Shown: in pieces, positions 35,435 through 44,650 of the stretch
Layout of the letters: each line of letters starts with the position of its first letter
Numbering within the stretch: the stretch's first letter is position 1
Assembly (NCBI RefSeq): GCF_003852535.1
Contig: NZ_QAJP01000008.1
Coordinates: 414,362 to 478,361, forward strand
Length of the DNA: 64,000 nucleotides
Reading direction: 5' to 3'
Origin: Herminiimonas sp. KBW02
GTDB taxonomy: Bacteria; Pseudomonadota; Gammaproteobacteria; Burkholderiales; Burkholderiaceae_D
Notes under the pieces: model-generated
What the model saw: the letters and a program-made list of their open reading frames with translations, nothing else
Told to the model about the DNA's origin: nothing
The model's database searches: none
Program-made: the position numbers and the translations under genes

Positions 35435-36307
35435 TTAACGCTGCATACCCCAGCGTTGCACTGTCGCTTTTTCCAGCGTGCGGAACACGATGTTCTCGAC
35501 CAGCAAGCCGATCAGGATGACAGTCGCCAGCCCTGCAAACACCTTATCGGTATATAGCTCATTGCGGTTCTGGAAGATGTACCAGCCCAGCCCGCCCTTA
35601 CCCGACGATGCGCCAAATACCAGCTCGGCCGCAATCAGGGTACGCCAGGCAAACGCCCAGCCTATCTTCAGTCCCGACAAAATAGCCGGTAAAGCTGCCG
35701 GCACCAGTATTTGCAAGACATACGGAATGCCACGCAAACCATAGTTACGTCCCGCCATACGCAAGGTTTCCGGCACACCCCGGAAGCCGGCATACGTATT
35801 CAGGGCCAGCGGCCACAGTACCGAATGCACCAGTACAAACACCAGGCTGCCGCGGCCTATGCCAAACCACAGCAAGGCCAAAGGCAGCAAGGCGATCGCC
35901 GGCAAAGGGTTGAGCATGGATGTCAGCGTATCCAGCAAATCGCGCCCCAACTGCGTCGATACCGCCAGCGTGGTCAGAATGAACGCGGCCAGTACCCCTA
36001 TCGCATACCCCTGCAACAATACCGATAAAGAGATCGCTACCTTCTCTATCAATTCGCCGCTGCTGATCCCTTCGACCAGGGCTTGCGCCGTCGCCATAAA
36101 GGTCGGCAACAGCAACTCATTGTTTTGCCAGCGCGCCGCCAGTTCCCAGATCAGCGCCAGCACGACCAGAATCACACTCTTGCGCAGCCAGCCTTGCGCC
36201 CATAGTCGTGCCGTCCACGGCAATGCACGCTCTACCGGCAATTCGGTAAAAGGTTCCAGTTTGCGCTCATACTCCGGCCGCACTGGTGGGTATAAGGTAC
36301 TACTCAT
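35435..36307 (-). CDS. ABC transporter permease, taurine/alkanesulfonate type
   Basis: A 290-residue inner-membrane permease with about six helices. The EAA loop facing the ATPase is seen at GVPETLRMAGRNYGLRGIPYVLQILVPAALPAILSGLKIG. It resembles TauC/SsuC. The start overlaps the stop of the ATPase gene (ATGA), and it is the last gene of a leftward tauD-binding protein-ATPase-permease operon. TauD-like context favours a taurine or similar sulfonate substrate. Confidence 0.88.
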   Translation of the reverse strand: MSSTLYPPVRPEYERKLEPFTELPVERALPWTARLWAQGWLRKSVILVVLALIWELAARWQNNELLLPTFMATAQALVEGISSGELIEKVAISLSVLLQGYAIGVLAAFILTTLAVSTQLGRDLLDTLTSMLNPLPAIALLPLALLWFGIGRGSLVFVLVHSVLWPLALNTYAGFRGVPETLRMAGRNYGLRGIPYVLQILVPAALPAILSGLKIGWAFAWRTLIAAELVFGASSGKGGLGWYIFQNRNELYTDKVFAGLATVILIGLLVENIVFRTLEKATVQRWGMQR

Positions 36308-37176
36308 GATGGCACGCCCGCTTCTTCTTCAAACAACATGTGATGTATGCGTTGTGCCGTGTTCTGGAATTCTGTACTGCCGGCACTCGCCAACGAGAAT
36401 TCATGGCTGTTGATCTCGGCCCGCATACGACCCGGATGCGGTGACAGCAAGGCGATGCGATTGCCGACGACCAGTGCTTCTTCTATCGAATGTGTGACGA
36501 ACAGCAAGGTAAAACGCACTTCATCCCACAGCTGCAGCAATTCTTCCTGCATCTTGCGACGCGTCAATGCATCAAGTGCTGCGAATGGTTCATCCATCAG
36601 CAATACGCGCGGCTGCATCGCCAGCGCGCGCGCAATCGCCACGCGCTGCTTCATACCACCGGAGAGTTGATGCGGATGGACATCGGCAAATTTGCTCAGA
36701 CCAACCTTGGCGAGATAATGCAAGGCGCGCTCTTCCGCTTCCTTGCGACCCAGCGTACGCGAGGCGAGCAAGGGGAACATGACGTTTTGCCTGACCGTTT
36801 TCCACGGTGACAATTGGTCAAACTCCTGAAATACGACAATGCGATCCGGTCCCGGTGCGGTGACGGCCTTGCCGTCCAGGCGGATTTCACCGCCTACAGG
36901 CGGAATAAAACCAGCGACTGCTTTCAGCAACGTAGATTTGCCGCAACCGGATGGCCCCAGCAAGACGAAGCGATCTGCCTGATGAACATCGAAACTGACC
37001 CGATGCGTGGCACGTACCACGCGCTCCGGAGTACGGTATTCGAGGCTGACGTCATCCACCTGCAGCAACGGAGCCGAGCCGAGCAGGATGTCAGCATCAC
37101 GCTTTCCGCTCTCGCGCAGCGCAGGTGCTTCAGGTATGAAGCCCGAAGTACCCCGTAGGATAGCCGTACTATTCAT
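36304..37176 (-). CDS. ABC transporter ATP-binding protein, taurine/alkanesulfonate type
   Basis: A 290-residue ATPase. Walker A is GPSGCGKST, the signature LSGGMKQRVAIARAL, Walker B RVLLMDEPFAALD, and the H-loop TLLFVTHSIEEAL. It has an N-terminal extension of about 40 residues before LLQVDDVSLEYRT. I start at the ATG at 37176, which has AAGGAG eight bases upstream; seven more codons are open. It energises import through the overlapping permease gene. Confidence 0.92.
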   Translation of the reverse strand: MNSTAILRGTSGFIPEAPALRESGKRDADILLGSAPLLQVDDVSLEYRTPERVVRATHRVSFDVHQADRFVLLGPSGCGKSTLLKAVAGFIPPVGGEIRLDGKAVTAPGPDRIVVFQEFDQLSPWKTVRQNVMFPLLASRTLGRKEAEERALHYLAKVGLSKFADVHPHQLSGGMKQRVAIARALAMQPRVLLMDEPFAALDALTRRKMQEELLQLWDEVRFTLLFVTHSIEEALVVGNRIALLSPHPGRMRAEINSHEFSLASAGSTEFQNTAQRIHHMLFEEEAGVPS

Positions 37177-37233
37177 GAGAGCTCCTTGGCAATGCACCAG
37201 CGATGTTCAACAGAAAACGTGCAGTCATGACGA

Positions 37234-38277
37234 TCAGCTACCCGGTTGCGCGTAAGCTTCTTCAAAGAAGTAATCTTTCCACGATGCCGCCTTGTTTTTA
37301 ATCACGCCCAGTTTGTGCAACTCATCGGCATAGACGAAGGTACGGTGTGGCGACACGGTGAAATCGTTTTCCGGATCTTCCACGATCTTGCGTACCAGTT
37401 CTGGCGACAGCTTGGATTTCTGGATGCGGATGAAGGTATCTGCCGCTTTCGCTTTATCCGCCTTGATCAGTTGTGCAGCTTCCACCAGTGCGCTGTAGAA
37501 AGCCTTGTAGGTTTTCGGATTTTCATCATGGAATTTCTGCGTGGTGTACAGCACGTTGAAAGTCGCAGGGCCGCCGAGGATGTCGTAGGAGCTGATGACC
37601 TTATGCACATTGCTGTTCGCTGCCAGTGCCTGGTAGTAGAAAGGCGCGCTGGAGAAATGCGTATTGATTTCCGAACCACCGGCGATCAGTGCTGCGGTCG
37701 CATCCGGATGCGGCAGGCTGACAGAGATATTGTCGAATTTCTTGAAATTGTCTTTACCAAACTGACGTGCTGTTTCGATTTGCAAGGTACGCGACTGGAA
37801 GCCGACACCTGCCGCAGGAACCGCGATGCGATCCTTGTCGCTCAAATCCTTCAGTGTTTTCACGGCGGGATTGTTCGACAACAGATAGTTAGGCAAGGAA
37901 CCGAGTGCAGCGACCGCTTTCACGTTTTGCTTGCCACGGGTGCGATCCCACATCGTCAGCATAGGCGGTACACCTGCCGACACCACATCCAGTGCACCAG
38001 CCAGCAAGGCTTCATTCATCGCCGTTGCACCCGAGATGCTGGCCCAGTCGACCTGGATATCTATACCTTGTTGCTTGCCGTATTTTTCGATCAATTGGCG
38101 ATCACGCACCACATCGAGGATGAGGTAGCCGATACCAAACTGCTGCGCGATGCTGATCTTGCCTTCTGCACGTGCAGGCAAGGCTGACAACAAAGCTGTA
38201 GCAACGGCGATAACACCAAATGCAGCGCCGACCCAGCGACGACGTGGAGCACGATACGTGCGATTCAAATGAGACAT
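37234..38277 (-). CDS. ABC transporter substrate-binding protein, sulfonate/taurine-like
   Basis: A 347-residue periplasmic binding protein of the NMT1/SsuA group. The signal peptide has a twin-basic start (RAPRRRWVG) and ends near ALPARAEGK; an arginine-rich leader of this kind may go by Sec or Tat. The mature part starts KISIAQQFGIGYLILDVV, then QVDWASISGATAMNEALLAGALDVVSAG, the ligand-proximal block of the family. It is the second gene of the operon after the TauD-like gene. Confidence 0.88.
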   Translation of the reverse strand: MSHLNRTYRAPRRRWVGAAFGVIAVATALLSALPARAEGKISIAQQFGIGYLILDVVRDRQLIEKYGKQQGIDIQVDWASISGATAMNEALLAGALDVVSAGVPPMLTMWDRTRGKQNVKAVAALGSLPNYLLSNNPAVKTLKDLSDKDRIAVPAAGVGFQSRTLQIETARQFGKDNFKKFDNISVSLPHPDATAALIAGGSEINTHFSSAPFYYQALAANSNVHKVISSYDILGGPATFNVLYTTQKFHDENPKTYKAFYSALVEAAQLIKADKAKAADTFIRIQKSKLSPELVRKIVEDPENDFTVSPHRTFVYADELHKLGVIKNKAASWKDYFFEEAYAQPGS

Positions 38278-38322
38278 GAGAACTCCGCAATATTGAATGA
38301 ATGATGAAGATGGAAACAGGAT

Positions 38323-39204
38323 TCAGAACGGCACATCGCCTTCTATCGTGGTGCGATACAACTTGCGACGCAGATTTTCCGGACAACCCGCTGCCAGATG
38401 CATCAGCGAACGGTTATCCCAGAAGATCAGGTCATGCGGTTGCCAGCGATGGCGATAGACGTGTTCAGGTTTGACGCTGTGGTCAAATAATTGCTGCAGC
38501 AGGTCGCGGCTTTCGTCTTCCGGCAAGCCGGCGATACGCGTGGTGAAATGCTCACTGACGAACAAGGCTTTACGCCCCGTTTCCGGATGCGTACGCACGA
38601 CAGGTTGCAGCACTGGTTTGACCTTGGCGATTTGTTCAGCTGTGAGATTCGGACGCCAGGGGTTGCGACGCTGCAGCTCGGCATATTGCGCCAGATAGCT
38701 GTGCTCTGCCTTCAGGTTGGCGATCTTGTTGCGCAGATGGCTATCCAGCGTATCCCACGCCAGATGCATGTTCGCGAACAAGGTATCGCCGCCTTCTGCT
38801 GGCAATTCCTGCGCATGCAGCATCGAGCCTAAACTGGGCACTTCTACATACGACAAATCCGAGTGCCAGAAATGACCGGCATCGCCGAGACCGATAGGCT
38901 CGCCGTTCTCCTTGATATTCGAGATGATCAGGATTTCCGGATGACCCGGCAACTGGAATTGATGCAGCACATGAATCTGCAGTTCGCCAAAACGACGGCT
39001 GAATGCTATTTGCTGTGCAGGAGTAATTTTTTGATCACGAAACACCAGCAAGTGATGATCCAGATGCGCCTGATGCACACGTGAAAAATCAGCGTCGTTA
39101 AGAGGACTCGTCAGATCCAGCCCGAGTAATTCAGCACCCAGCGGTGCATCAAATAACTGGATCTTGAAGGATGCGTTGGCTTCAGCAACAGGAACGGCAG
39201 ACAT
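38323..39204 (-). CDS. tauD: TauD/TfdA-family Fe(II)/2-oxoglutarate dioxygenase
   Basis: A 293-residue oxygenase. The facial triad is visible: HSD in FWHSDLSYVEVP near residue 110 and the distal His in VYRHRWQPHDLIFWDNRSLMHLA near residue 270, followed by the 2-oxoglutarate-binding Arg in the C-terminal RRKLYRTTI. TauD releases sulfite from taurine or other sulfonates; with the linked ABC genes, that sulfite would feed CysI. An alpha-ketoglutarate-dependent sulfonate or sulfate-ester enzyme remains possible. Confidence 0.85.
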   Translation of the reverse strand: MSAVPVAEANASFKIQLFDAPLGAELLGLDLTSPLNDADFSRVHQAHLDHHLLVFRDQKITPAQQIAFSRRFGELQIHVLHQFQLPGHPEILIISNIKENGEPIGLGDAGHFWHSDLSYVEVPSLGSMLHAQELPAEGGDTLFANMHLAWDTLDSHLRNKIANLKAEHSYLAQYAELQRRNPWRPNLTAEQIAKVKPVLQPVVRTHPETGRKALFVSEHFTTRIAGLPEDESRDLLQQLFDHSVKPEHVYRHRWQPHDLIFWDNRSLMHLAAGCPENLRRKLYRTTIEGDVPF

Positions 39205-39224
39205 AATTAAAAACCATATACTTA

Positions 39225-39251
39225 GCAGATAATGAAAATAAGTTTATCTGC
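39225..39251. promoter_or_regulatory. Inverted repeat upstream of tauD-like operon (candidate LysR operator)
   Basis: gcagataa (39225-39232) and ttatctgc (39244-39251) form a perfect 8-bp dyad with an 11-base AT-rich spacer, 21-47 bases upstream of the TauD-like start. Sulfonate operons are usually activated by CysB/Cbl/SsuR-like LysR proteins. Assignment is inference. Confidence 0.5.
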
Positions 39252-39382
39252 CGTGCCTGCTGCTGCAAACGAATCATTCCGCGTAACCATATGCGATTTT
39301 TAATGGATGTCTTTCCATCTTCAATCTGCAACGGCTACAGACGCATTGAAAATATTCGTCTGGTCCTGCCTGTCAGCGCTGC

Positions 39383-40348
39383 CTAGACATTCCGGCTCTG
39401 GGCCTGCGTGATATTGCTGTCGGCCGGCACGCTATGCGTAAGCCAGACGCCACCACCGATCGTCGTGCCCTTGCCTATCGTGATGCGTCCCAGCACTGTA
39501 GCACCGGCATAGATGACGACATCATCTTCAACAATAGGGTGACGTGGATTGCCTTTGATTAAAGAGCCGCTTTCATCTGCCGGGAAACGTTTGGCGCCCA
39601 GGGTGACCGCCTGGTACAACCGGACCCGGTTACCGATTACTGCAGTTTCTCCGATCACGACACCGGTGCCGTGATCAATGAAGAAGCTGCTGCCTATTTC
39701 CGCACCCGGATGTATATCAATACCAGTACCGGAATGCGCGATGCGTGAAATCAGGCGCGCCAGGAAAGGTGCGCCGAGGTTATGCAAGGCATGCGCAAAG
39801 CGATGGTAAATAATCGCCGTCATGCCGGGATAGCACACCAGTATCTCCGACACGCTGTGCGCCGCCGGATCACCGTGATACGCCGCCTGCAAGTCAGTCA
39901 CCAGCACGTCACGGATATGACGCAACTGGCTGGCAAAGTTACGGGTGATTTCTATTGCTTCGCGATCGAGGTCGGCTGCATCGTTACCTGTTTTAAGCAC
40001 CGGCTGAGCGTCGTCTTCATCACCCTGTCGCGATACAAACAGCAAGCCGCGTCGTACCTGTTCGGCCAGGTCATTCAGCGCAGTATTGAGCTTATCGCCG
40101 ACAAAGTAATCGATGCTTTCATCTGTCAGCACCGGCTGTCCGTAATGCGTAGGAAACAAGGCTGCCGAGAGGCCATCGAGGATTTTTTGCAATGCTTCGC
40201 GCGACGGCAACTCACGTATCTGGCCGCGATAACGGATGTTGTGTGTTTCTTCACGTGACTGGCGCAGGGATTTAACGACACCGTCCAGTCCCCAGGTACC
40301 GACGGGAACGGGAACGACGAGTTCTAATGAGGGACGTAATTTGGACAT
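39383..40348 (-). CDS. epsC: Serine O-acetyltransferase, EpsC-type
   Basis: A 321-residue enzyme making O-acetylserine for cysteine synthesis. The C-terminal left-handed beta-helix shows the hexapeptide pattern and the catalytic segment HSGTGIDIHPGAEIGSSFFIDHGTGVVIGETAVIGNRV. The N-terminal helical part (about 170 residues) is longer than in E. coli CysE and matches the EpsC/SrpH subgroup. O-acetylserine and its N-acetyl isomer are inducers of CysB, so this enzyme links the tau and cys operons. Confidence 0.92.
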   Translation of the reverse strand: MSKLRPSLELVVPVPVGTWGLDGVVKSLRQSREETHNIRYRGQIRELPSREALQKILDGLSAALFPTHYGQPVLTDESIDYFVGDKLNTALNDLAEQVRRGLLFVSRQGDEDDAQPVLKTGNDAADLDREAIEITRNFASQLRHIRDVLVTDLQAAYHGDPAAHSVSEILVCYPGMTAIIYHRFAHALHNLGAPFLARLISRIAHSGTGIDIHPGAEIGSSFFIDHGTGVVIGETAVIGNRVRLYQAVTLGAKRFPADESGSLIKGNPRHPIVEDDVVIYAGATVLGRITIGKGTTIGGGVWLTHSVPADSNITQAQSRNV

Positions 40349-40506
40349 GGAGAGCGCTCTGTAAGGTGGTTTTGATTATAGAAGTCGCGTCCCGACCTTG
40401 AATACGAATAAAACTGCATATGCAAAATCGGAAATTGTTAGCACGAACTCAAGAATCATTTGCCGTGTATGTAGTCTGAACATAACCAGTTCAACAGGAG
40501 CAAATC

Positions 40507-40761
40507 ATGGCGATCCAGGATGAAACCGCTTTTTTTGAAAATGAATTGAGGCAACGTTTTGACGCACTTGCAATATGGGCGGTACGCAACCGCCCTTACA
40601 CCGGTACCAGCCTGAAACTGAGCGATTTTGATGACAGCTGGAAAGAAATCTGGCGCCTGGCACGGGATGGAGTCGATGCCGGGAAGCGCAACGCCGCCGT
40701 GCCCGAGCCGTCCGAAAACGGCCCGCAATATATCAATAGCAATCCGGCCCCGTGGCCCTGA
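40507..40761 (+). CDS. Hypothetical protein, 84 residues
   Basis: A small soluble protein (MAIQDETAFFENELRQRFDALAIW...) with an acidic amphipathic helix at the N-terminus and a Pro-rich C-terminus. AGGAG precedes the ATG by about eight bases, which supports it. No family is recognised. It diverges from the serine acetyltransferase gene. Confidence 0.6.
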   Translation: MAIQDETAFFENELRQRFDALAIWAVRNRPYTGTSLKLSDFDDSWKEIWRLARDGVDAGKRNAAVPEPSENGPQYINSNPAPWP

Positions 40762-41032
40762 AACGGCATCAGCCGTAACGAAAAATGCATTTCGTATCGT
40801 AAAAAGCGGCTACTGTGGCGGATAAATGTGGCCGTGTTTACATCCGTTGTTCCATTACTACACAGCATTTATTTAGTGAACTTTATAGCAATTTAGTGTC
40901 CAATAAGTAAGCCGCTTCGCTGATGATAGTGAGGCTGCCAGAACGTTCCCAGGCAAACCCGGCAAGGGCTAGGCCCGGGAAGTCGAGGAGGCGTTCCTAC
41001 GCATAACTGTTCAACCTGAAAGGAAGATCATC

Positions 41033-41167
41033 ATGAAAAAAATTATTTCGATTGTATGTGTTCTTGCCATGAGCATCGGCCTCAGTGCCTGCAACACATT
41101 CAAAGGCGTAGGACAAGATGTGCAACGCGGCGGTGAAAAAATTCAGGATGCAGCATCAGGTAAATAA
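41033..41167 (+). CDS. Entericidin A/B-family small lipoprotein
   Basis: A 44-residue lipoprotein. The signal sequence MKKIISIVCVLAMSIGLSAC ends at the lipobox LSAC, and the mature peptide NTFKGVGQDVQRGGEKIQDA is the amphipathic entericidin helix. The ATG has AAAGGAAG upstream. Entericidins are stress-induced, membrane-active lipoproteins. A GC-rich leader with gaacg/cgttc (40941-40945, 40992-40996) outer pairing precedes it. A terminator follows. Confidence 0.88.
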   Translation: MKKIISIVCVLAMSIGLSACNTFKGVGQDVQRGGEKIQDAASGK

Positions 41168-41190
41168 TTCATCTGACAGCGGCCCAATTA

Positions 41191-41225
41191 AAAAGAGCGT
41201 GTATAGCTACACGCTCTTTTTTTAT
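41191..41225 (+). terminator. Rho-independent terminator of the entericidin gene
   Basis: agagcgtgta (41194-41203) pairs with tacacgctct (41208-41217), flanked by A and T runs so that it could act in both directions. Confidence 0.92.
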
Positions 41226-41278
41226 CTGCTTACATCTCACAACTGAACAGCGTCTCCCCTATTCAATTGCGTAATTAC

Positions 41279-41743
41279 TTATTGCTTTTTAATCGTCAGA
41301 TTATTCAGCACGGAATTCACACCTTCAACCTCGCCGGCAATTTTTGCCGCACGGTCTATCTGGGTCTGATTATTTACCGCACCGCTGAGGCTGACGACAC
41401 CCTTCGAGGTATCCACCACGACATCCAGGCCTTTAACGTCAGAGTCGGCCAGCAAGGCTGATTTCACTTTGGTCGTGATAACGGTATCGTCCACTATCTG
41501 CCCTGCACTCTTGCCAGCGTTGGCATCAGCAGGTGCGCCCGGTGCTGCAGGAGCGGTTTCCGGAACCGGTGTCGGCGGCGTCACTCCGGCTGCTGCCGGC
41601 GCTTCGCTCGGTGCAGTCGGAGTCGGCGTCGCGCTGCTGCTCTCTTCGGTCGGTGTACGACGTTCACAACCCGCCGCAAATAATACGGCCATCAACGAGG
41701 CTGCGATCGCTACCTTAGAATTATTTGACAGTGTCTTCATCAT
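41279..41743 (-). CDS. BON-domain lipoprotein
   Basis: A 154-residue probable lipoprotein: lipobox FAAGC at about residue 26, a Pro/Ala/Thr-rich linker (about 30-75), and one BON domain (DDTVITTKVKSALLADSDVKGLDVVVDTSKGVVSLSGAV, GVNSVLNNLTI). BON domains bind phospholipids or interact with envelope proteins, and such lipoproteins often respond to osmotic stress. M1 and M2 are adjacent candidate starts. Confidence 0.88.
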   Translation of the reverse strand: MMKTLSNNSKVAIAASLMAVLFAAGCERRTPTEESSSATPTPTAPSEAPAAAGVTPPTPVPETAPAAPGAPADANAGKSAGQIVDDTVITTKVKSALLADSDVKGLDVVVDTSKGVVSLSGAVNNQTQIDRAAKIAGEVEGVNSVLNNLTIKKQ

Positions 41744-41975
41744 TTTTCCCTTTCATGGAATAAGTATTCAAATACTCCAATCGTGTAATCGGAAGCAAAG
41801 AATTCTCGTGGACTGAAGCCCCGACTTGTTTCAACGCAATATGCCTAAAACAAACCAGTTATCTTCTTGACCATGCTTTAACACGAAGGTTCGGGATAAA
41901 TAAAATGATGTGCTGTCAGAGGGAAAGTATCGGCAACATTTACACACGTTTGAAAAATTTACATACGTAAAAACG

Positions 41976-42014
41976 AAAAAAGAGCTGCGCATGAGAATGC
42001 GGCAGCTCTTTTTT
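41976..42014 (-). terminator. Rho-independent terminator of dusA
   Basis: gagctgc (41982-41988) pairs with gcagctc (42002-42008), extended by gcat/atgc, with six A before and six T after, so it can act in both directions. It begins 29 bases past the dusA stop. Confidence 0.92.
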
Positions 42015-42042
42015 CAGGGATGTATTGAGACAGCGACGACGG

Positions 42043-43071
42043 TTACGCGGCCAGTGGTTGCATACGCGCCAGTGCCTGCAACAGCAAATCCGGATCGCCC
42101 AATGCCAGCTTCTTCGAATCCGACAAGGTCTGGCGAAAGCCACGTGCATTCGGTAAACCTGCCATCAAACCCAGCATGTGGCGCGTGATGGTATTGACCT
42201 TCAGACCGCCGCCTTTTTCGCTCTTGCCGTGTAACTGCAATTGCGCATGGATGTAAGGGATCATCGCCTGCACCACTTCTGCCCGTGTCTTCGGCGTGCT
42301 GTCGTCACCGTAGTAACGCGCATCGAAAGTGCTCATCAAAAACGGATTATGGTAGGCCTCACGTCCCAGCATCACGCCATCGACGTGCTGCAGATGCGTG
42401 TCGATTTCTGCGAGGGTCTTGGTACCACCGTTGATGATGATTTCCAGTGCAGGGAAATCCTTCTTGAGCTGATAGGCGAACTCATAACGCAAAGGCGGGA
42501 TTTCGCGATTCTCTTTCGGGCTCAGACCTTTGAGGATGGCGTTACGCGCGTGCACGATGAAGGTATTACAGCCTGCATCAGCGATGGTGCCGACAAAATC
42601 ACGCACGAAATCATAAGAAGTAATGTCATCGATGCCGATACGGTGCTTGACCGTCACATCGATAGACACGGCATCACGCATCGCCTTGACGCAATCAGCG
42701 ACCAATGATGTTTCATTCATCAGGCAGGCGCCAAAAGCACCTTTCTGCACACGCTCGGACGGACAACCGCAATTCAGGTTGACCTCGTCATAACCCCACT
42801 GCTCACCCAGCTTCGCACTTTTGGCCAGGTCGGCCGGCTCGCTGCCGCCAAGCTGCAAGGCGACCGGATGCTCTTCTGCATTGAAATCCAGATGACGCGG
42901 AACGTCACCGTGCAACAAGGCACCGGTGGTCACCATTTCCGTGTACAGCCAGGTATGGCGCGTGATCTGACGGTGGAACATGCGGCAATGCCGGTCCGTC
43001 CAGTCCATCATCGGGGCCACACTGAGGCGGCGCCCCTTGTACCTGGCCGCGTTGTCTTTATTGAAATCCAT
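42043..43071 (-). CDS. dusA: tRNA-dihydrouridine(20/20a) synthase
   Basis: A 342-residue FMN flavoprotein reducing U20 and U20a of tRNA. Visible: the N-terminal FMN motif SVAPMMDWTDRHCR, EMVTTGALLHGD, the catalytic cysteine in NLNCGCPSERVQKGAFGACLM near residue 100, and the DusA-specific VKHRIGIDD and VMLGREAYHNPF. The ATG at 43071 is preferred; the upstream extension would need a TTG start. Confidence 0.94.
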   Translation of the reverse strand: MDFNKDNAARYKGRRLSVAPMMDWTDRHCRMFHRQITRHTWLYTEMVTTGALLHGDVPRHLDFNAEEHPVALQLGGSEPADLAKSAKLGEQWGYDEVNLNCGCPSERVQKGAFGACLMNETSLVADCVKAMRDAVSIDVTVKHRIGIDDITSYDFVRDFVGTIADAGCNTFIVHARNAILKGLSPKENREIPPLRYEFAYQLKKDFPALEIIINGGTKTLAEIDTHLQHVDGVMLGREAYHNPFLMSTFDARYYGDDSTPKTRAEVVQAMIPYIHAQLQLHGKSEKGGGLKVNTITRHMLGLMAGLPNARGFRQTLSDSKKLALGDPDLLLQALARMQPLAA

Positions 43072-43332
43072 TATGAATGCTGAGCTGCCTTTTTTCGTAG
43101 TCCGCAATTTTACACCTTACACCCGTGCCACACCCTGCCAACCCTTTGCCGGGCAGACCAGAGCAGCCGTGAACCTGCGTCAACCCGCGTCAACAAGCCA
43201 AAAGTTGAAGAACAGCAATTTTCCTGAATCCATTCGGCGCTGCCCTGCGTATTAGTGATAAGGCACGCAACAGTGCAAGCCGGAGCGGTTCAATTCCGGC
43301 CCTTACCCACAGCAAAAATAACAGGAGTCAAC

Positions 43333-44643
43333 ATGAAAATCGCCGTCATCGGATCAGGAATCTCAGGCCTGTCTTGTGCCTGGCGCCTGGCGCGCTCCGG
43401 CTACGATGTGAGCTTGTTTGAAGCCAACGATTACTTCGGCGGCCACACCCATACCGTGGACGTTACGCTGGATGGCGTCACGCATGGCGTAGATACCGGC
43501 TTCCTGGTGTTCAACCACAAAACCTATCCGCAACTGGTCAAACTGTTCGATGAACTGGAAGTGACAACAGCTGCAACCGATATGTCCTTCTCGGTAAAAA
43601 TGCCGCTGCCCGGCCGCACGCTGGAATGGGCAGGCGGCAATCTGGATGCCGTATTTGCACAAAGACGTAATCTGTTTAGTCCCTACTTCCTGCGCATGCT
43701 GCGCGATATCCTGCGTTTCAACCGCCAGGCTACGGCGCTGGCGCTAGGTCAGACTCAAGACCAGAATCAGGCAAGTGTTAACGAATCTCTGGGGGCCTAC
43801 CTGGAACGTCATCACTACAGCACAGAATTCCGCGACTGGTATCTCTTGCCTATGGCAGGTTGTATCTGGTCTTGCCCGACCGGCCAGATGCTGGACTTCC
43901 CGCTTTTATCCTTCATACGTTTCTGTCACAACCACGGCTTGTTGCAAGTCAATGACCGGCCGCAATGGCATACCGTCAGCGGTGGCGCACGCCACTACGT
44001 GGAAAAGATGCTGGCCGAGATTCCGCAAAAGTATTTGCATACGCCGGTTTTCTCCGTCAATCGCAGTACCCTGGCCAGCACCGGCATGGTCAGGATAGAA
44101 GCAAGCAACGGTCAGCATATGTTCCATCAGGTGGTACTGGCCGGACACAGCGACCAGTCACTAGGTTTGCTGCAAGATGCCAGTGACGCGGAACGCGACA
44201 TACTCGCCGCCGTGCAATATCAGCCGAACCGCGCCGTGCTGCACCTGGATACCAGTTGCCTGCCGGAGAATCGCAAAACCTGGTCGGCCTGGAACTATCA
44301 AAGTGCGACCGGCGAAGAAGCGCGCGTCTGCGTGCACTACCTGCTGAATCAATTGCAACCGCTCCCATTCAGGCAGGCAGTCCTGGTTTCGCTCAACCCT
44401 ATCGATGAGCCGCGCGCAGATTGCGTACTGGGCAGCTACGACTACGCGCATCCGATCTTCGATGCCGCTGCCATCACCGCCCAATACCAGTTGCCTGGCA
44501 TACAGGGGCAACAAAATACCTGGTTCGCCGGAGCCTGGACTGGCTATGGTTTCCACGAAGACGGCCTGAAGTCCGGCCTCGCGGTTGCCGCCGACATCAT
44601 GCGCATCAGCGGCATGCGCACGCGCAAATCTCAAGCAGCCTGA
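43333..44643 (+). CDS. FAD-dependent oxidoreductase (amine-oxidase fold) of lipid-modification operon
   Basis: A 436-residue flavoprotein. The N-terminal dinucleotide motif is MKIAVIGSGISGLSCAWRL with the acidic FEANDYFGGHTHTV loop; the C-terminal FAD segment is TWFAGAWTGYGFHEDGLKSGLAVA. AGGAG lies upstream of the ATG at 43333. It heads an eight-gene operon. Homologues beside DUF1365 and a CFA-type methyltransferase are tied in Rhodobacter to furan or methylated fatty acid formation after singlet oxygen; the exact reaction here is inferred to be oxidation or desaturation of an acyl chain. Confidence 0.82.
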   Translation: MKIAVIGSGISGLSCAWRLARSGYDVSLFEANDYFGGHTHTVDVTLDGVTHGVDTGFLVFNHKTYPQLVKLFDELEVTTAATDMSFSVKMPLPGRTLEWAGGNLDAVFAQRRNLFSPYFLRMLRDILRFNRQATALALGQTQDQNQASVNESLGAYLERHHYSTEFRDWYLLPMAGCIWSCPTGQMLDFPLLSFIRFCHNHGLLQVNDRPQWHTVSGGARHYVEKMLAEIPQKYLHTPVFSVNRSTLASTGMVRIEASNGQHMFHQVVLAGHSDQSLGLLQDASDAERDILAAVQYQPNRAVLHLDTSCLPENRKTWSAWNYQSATGEEARVCVHYLLNQLQPLPFRQAVLVSLNPIDEPRADCVLGSYDYAHPIFDAAAITAQYQLPGIQGQQNTWFAGAWTGYGFHEDGLKSGLAVAADIMRISGMRTRKSQAA

Positions 44644-44650
44644 GGTCGTC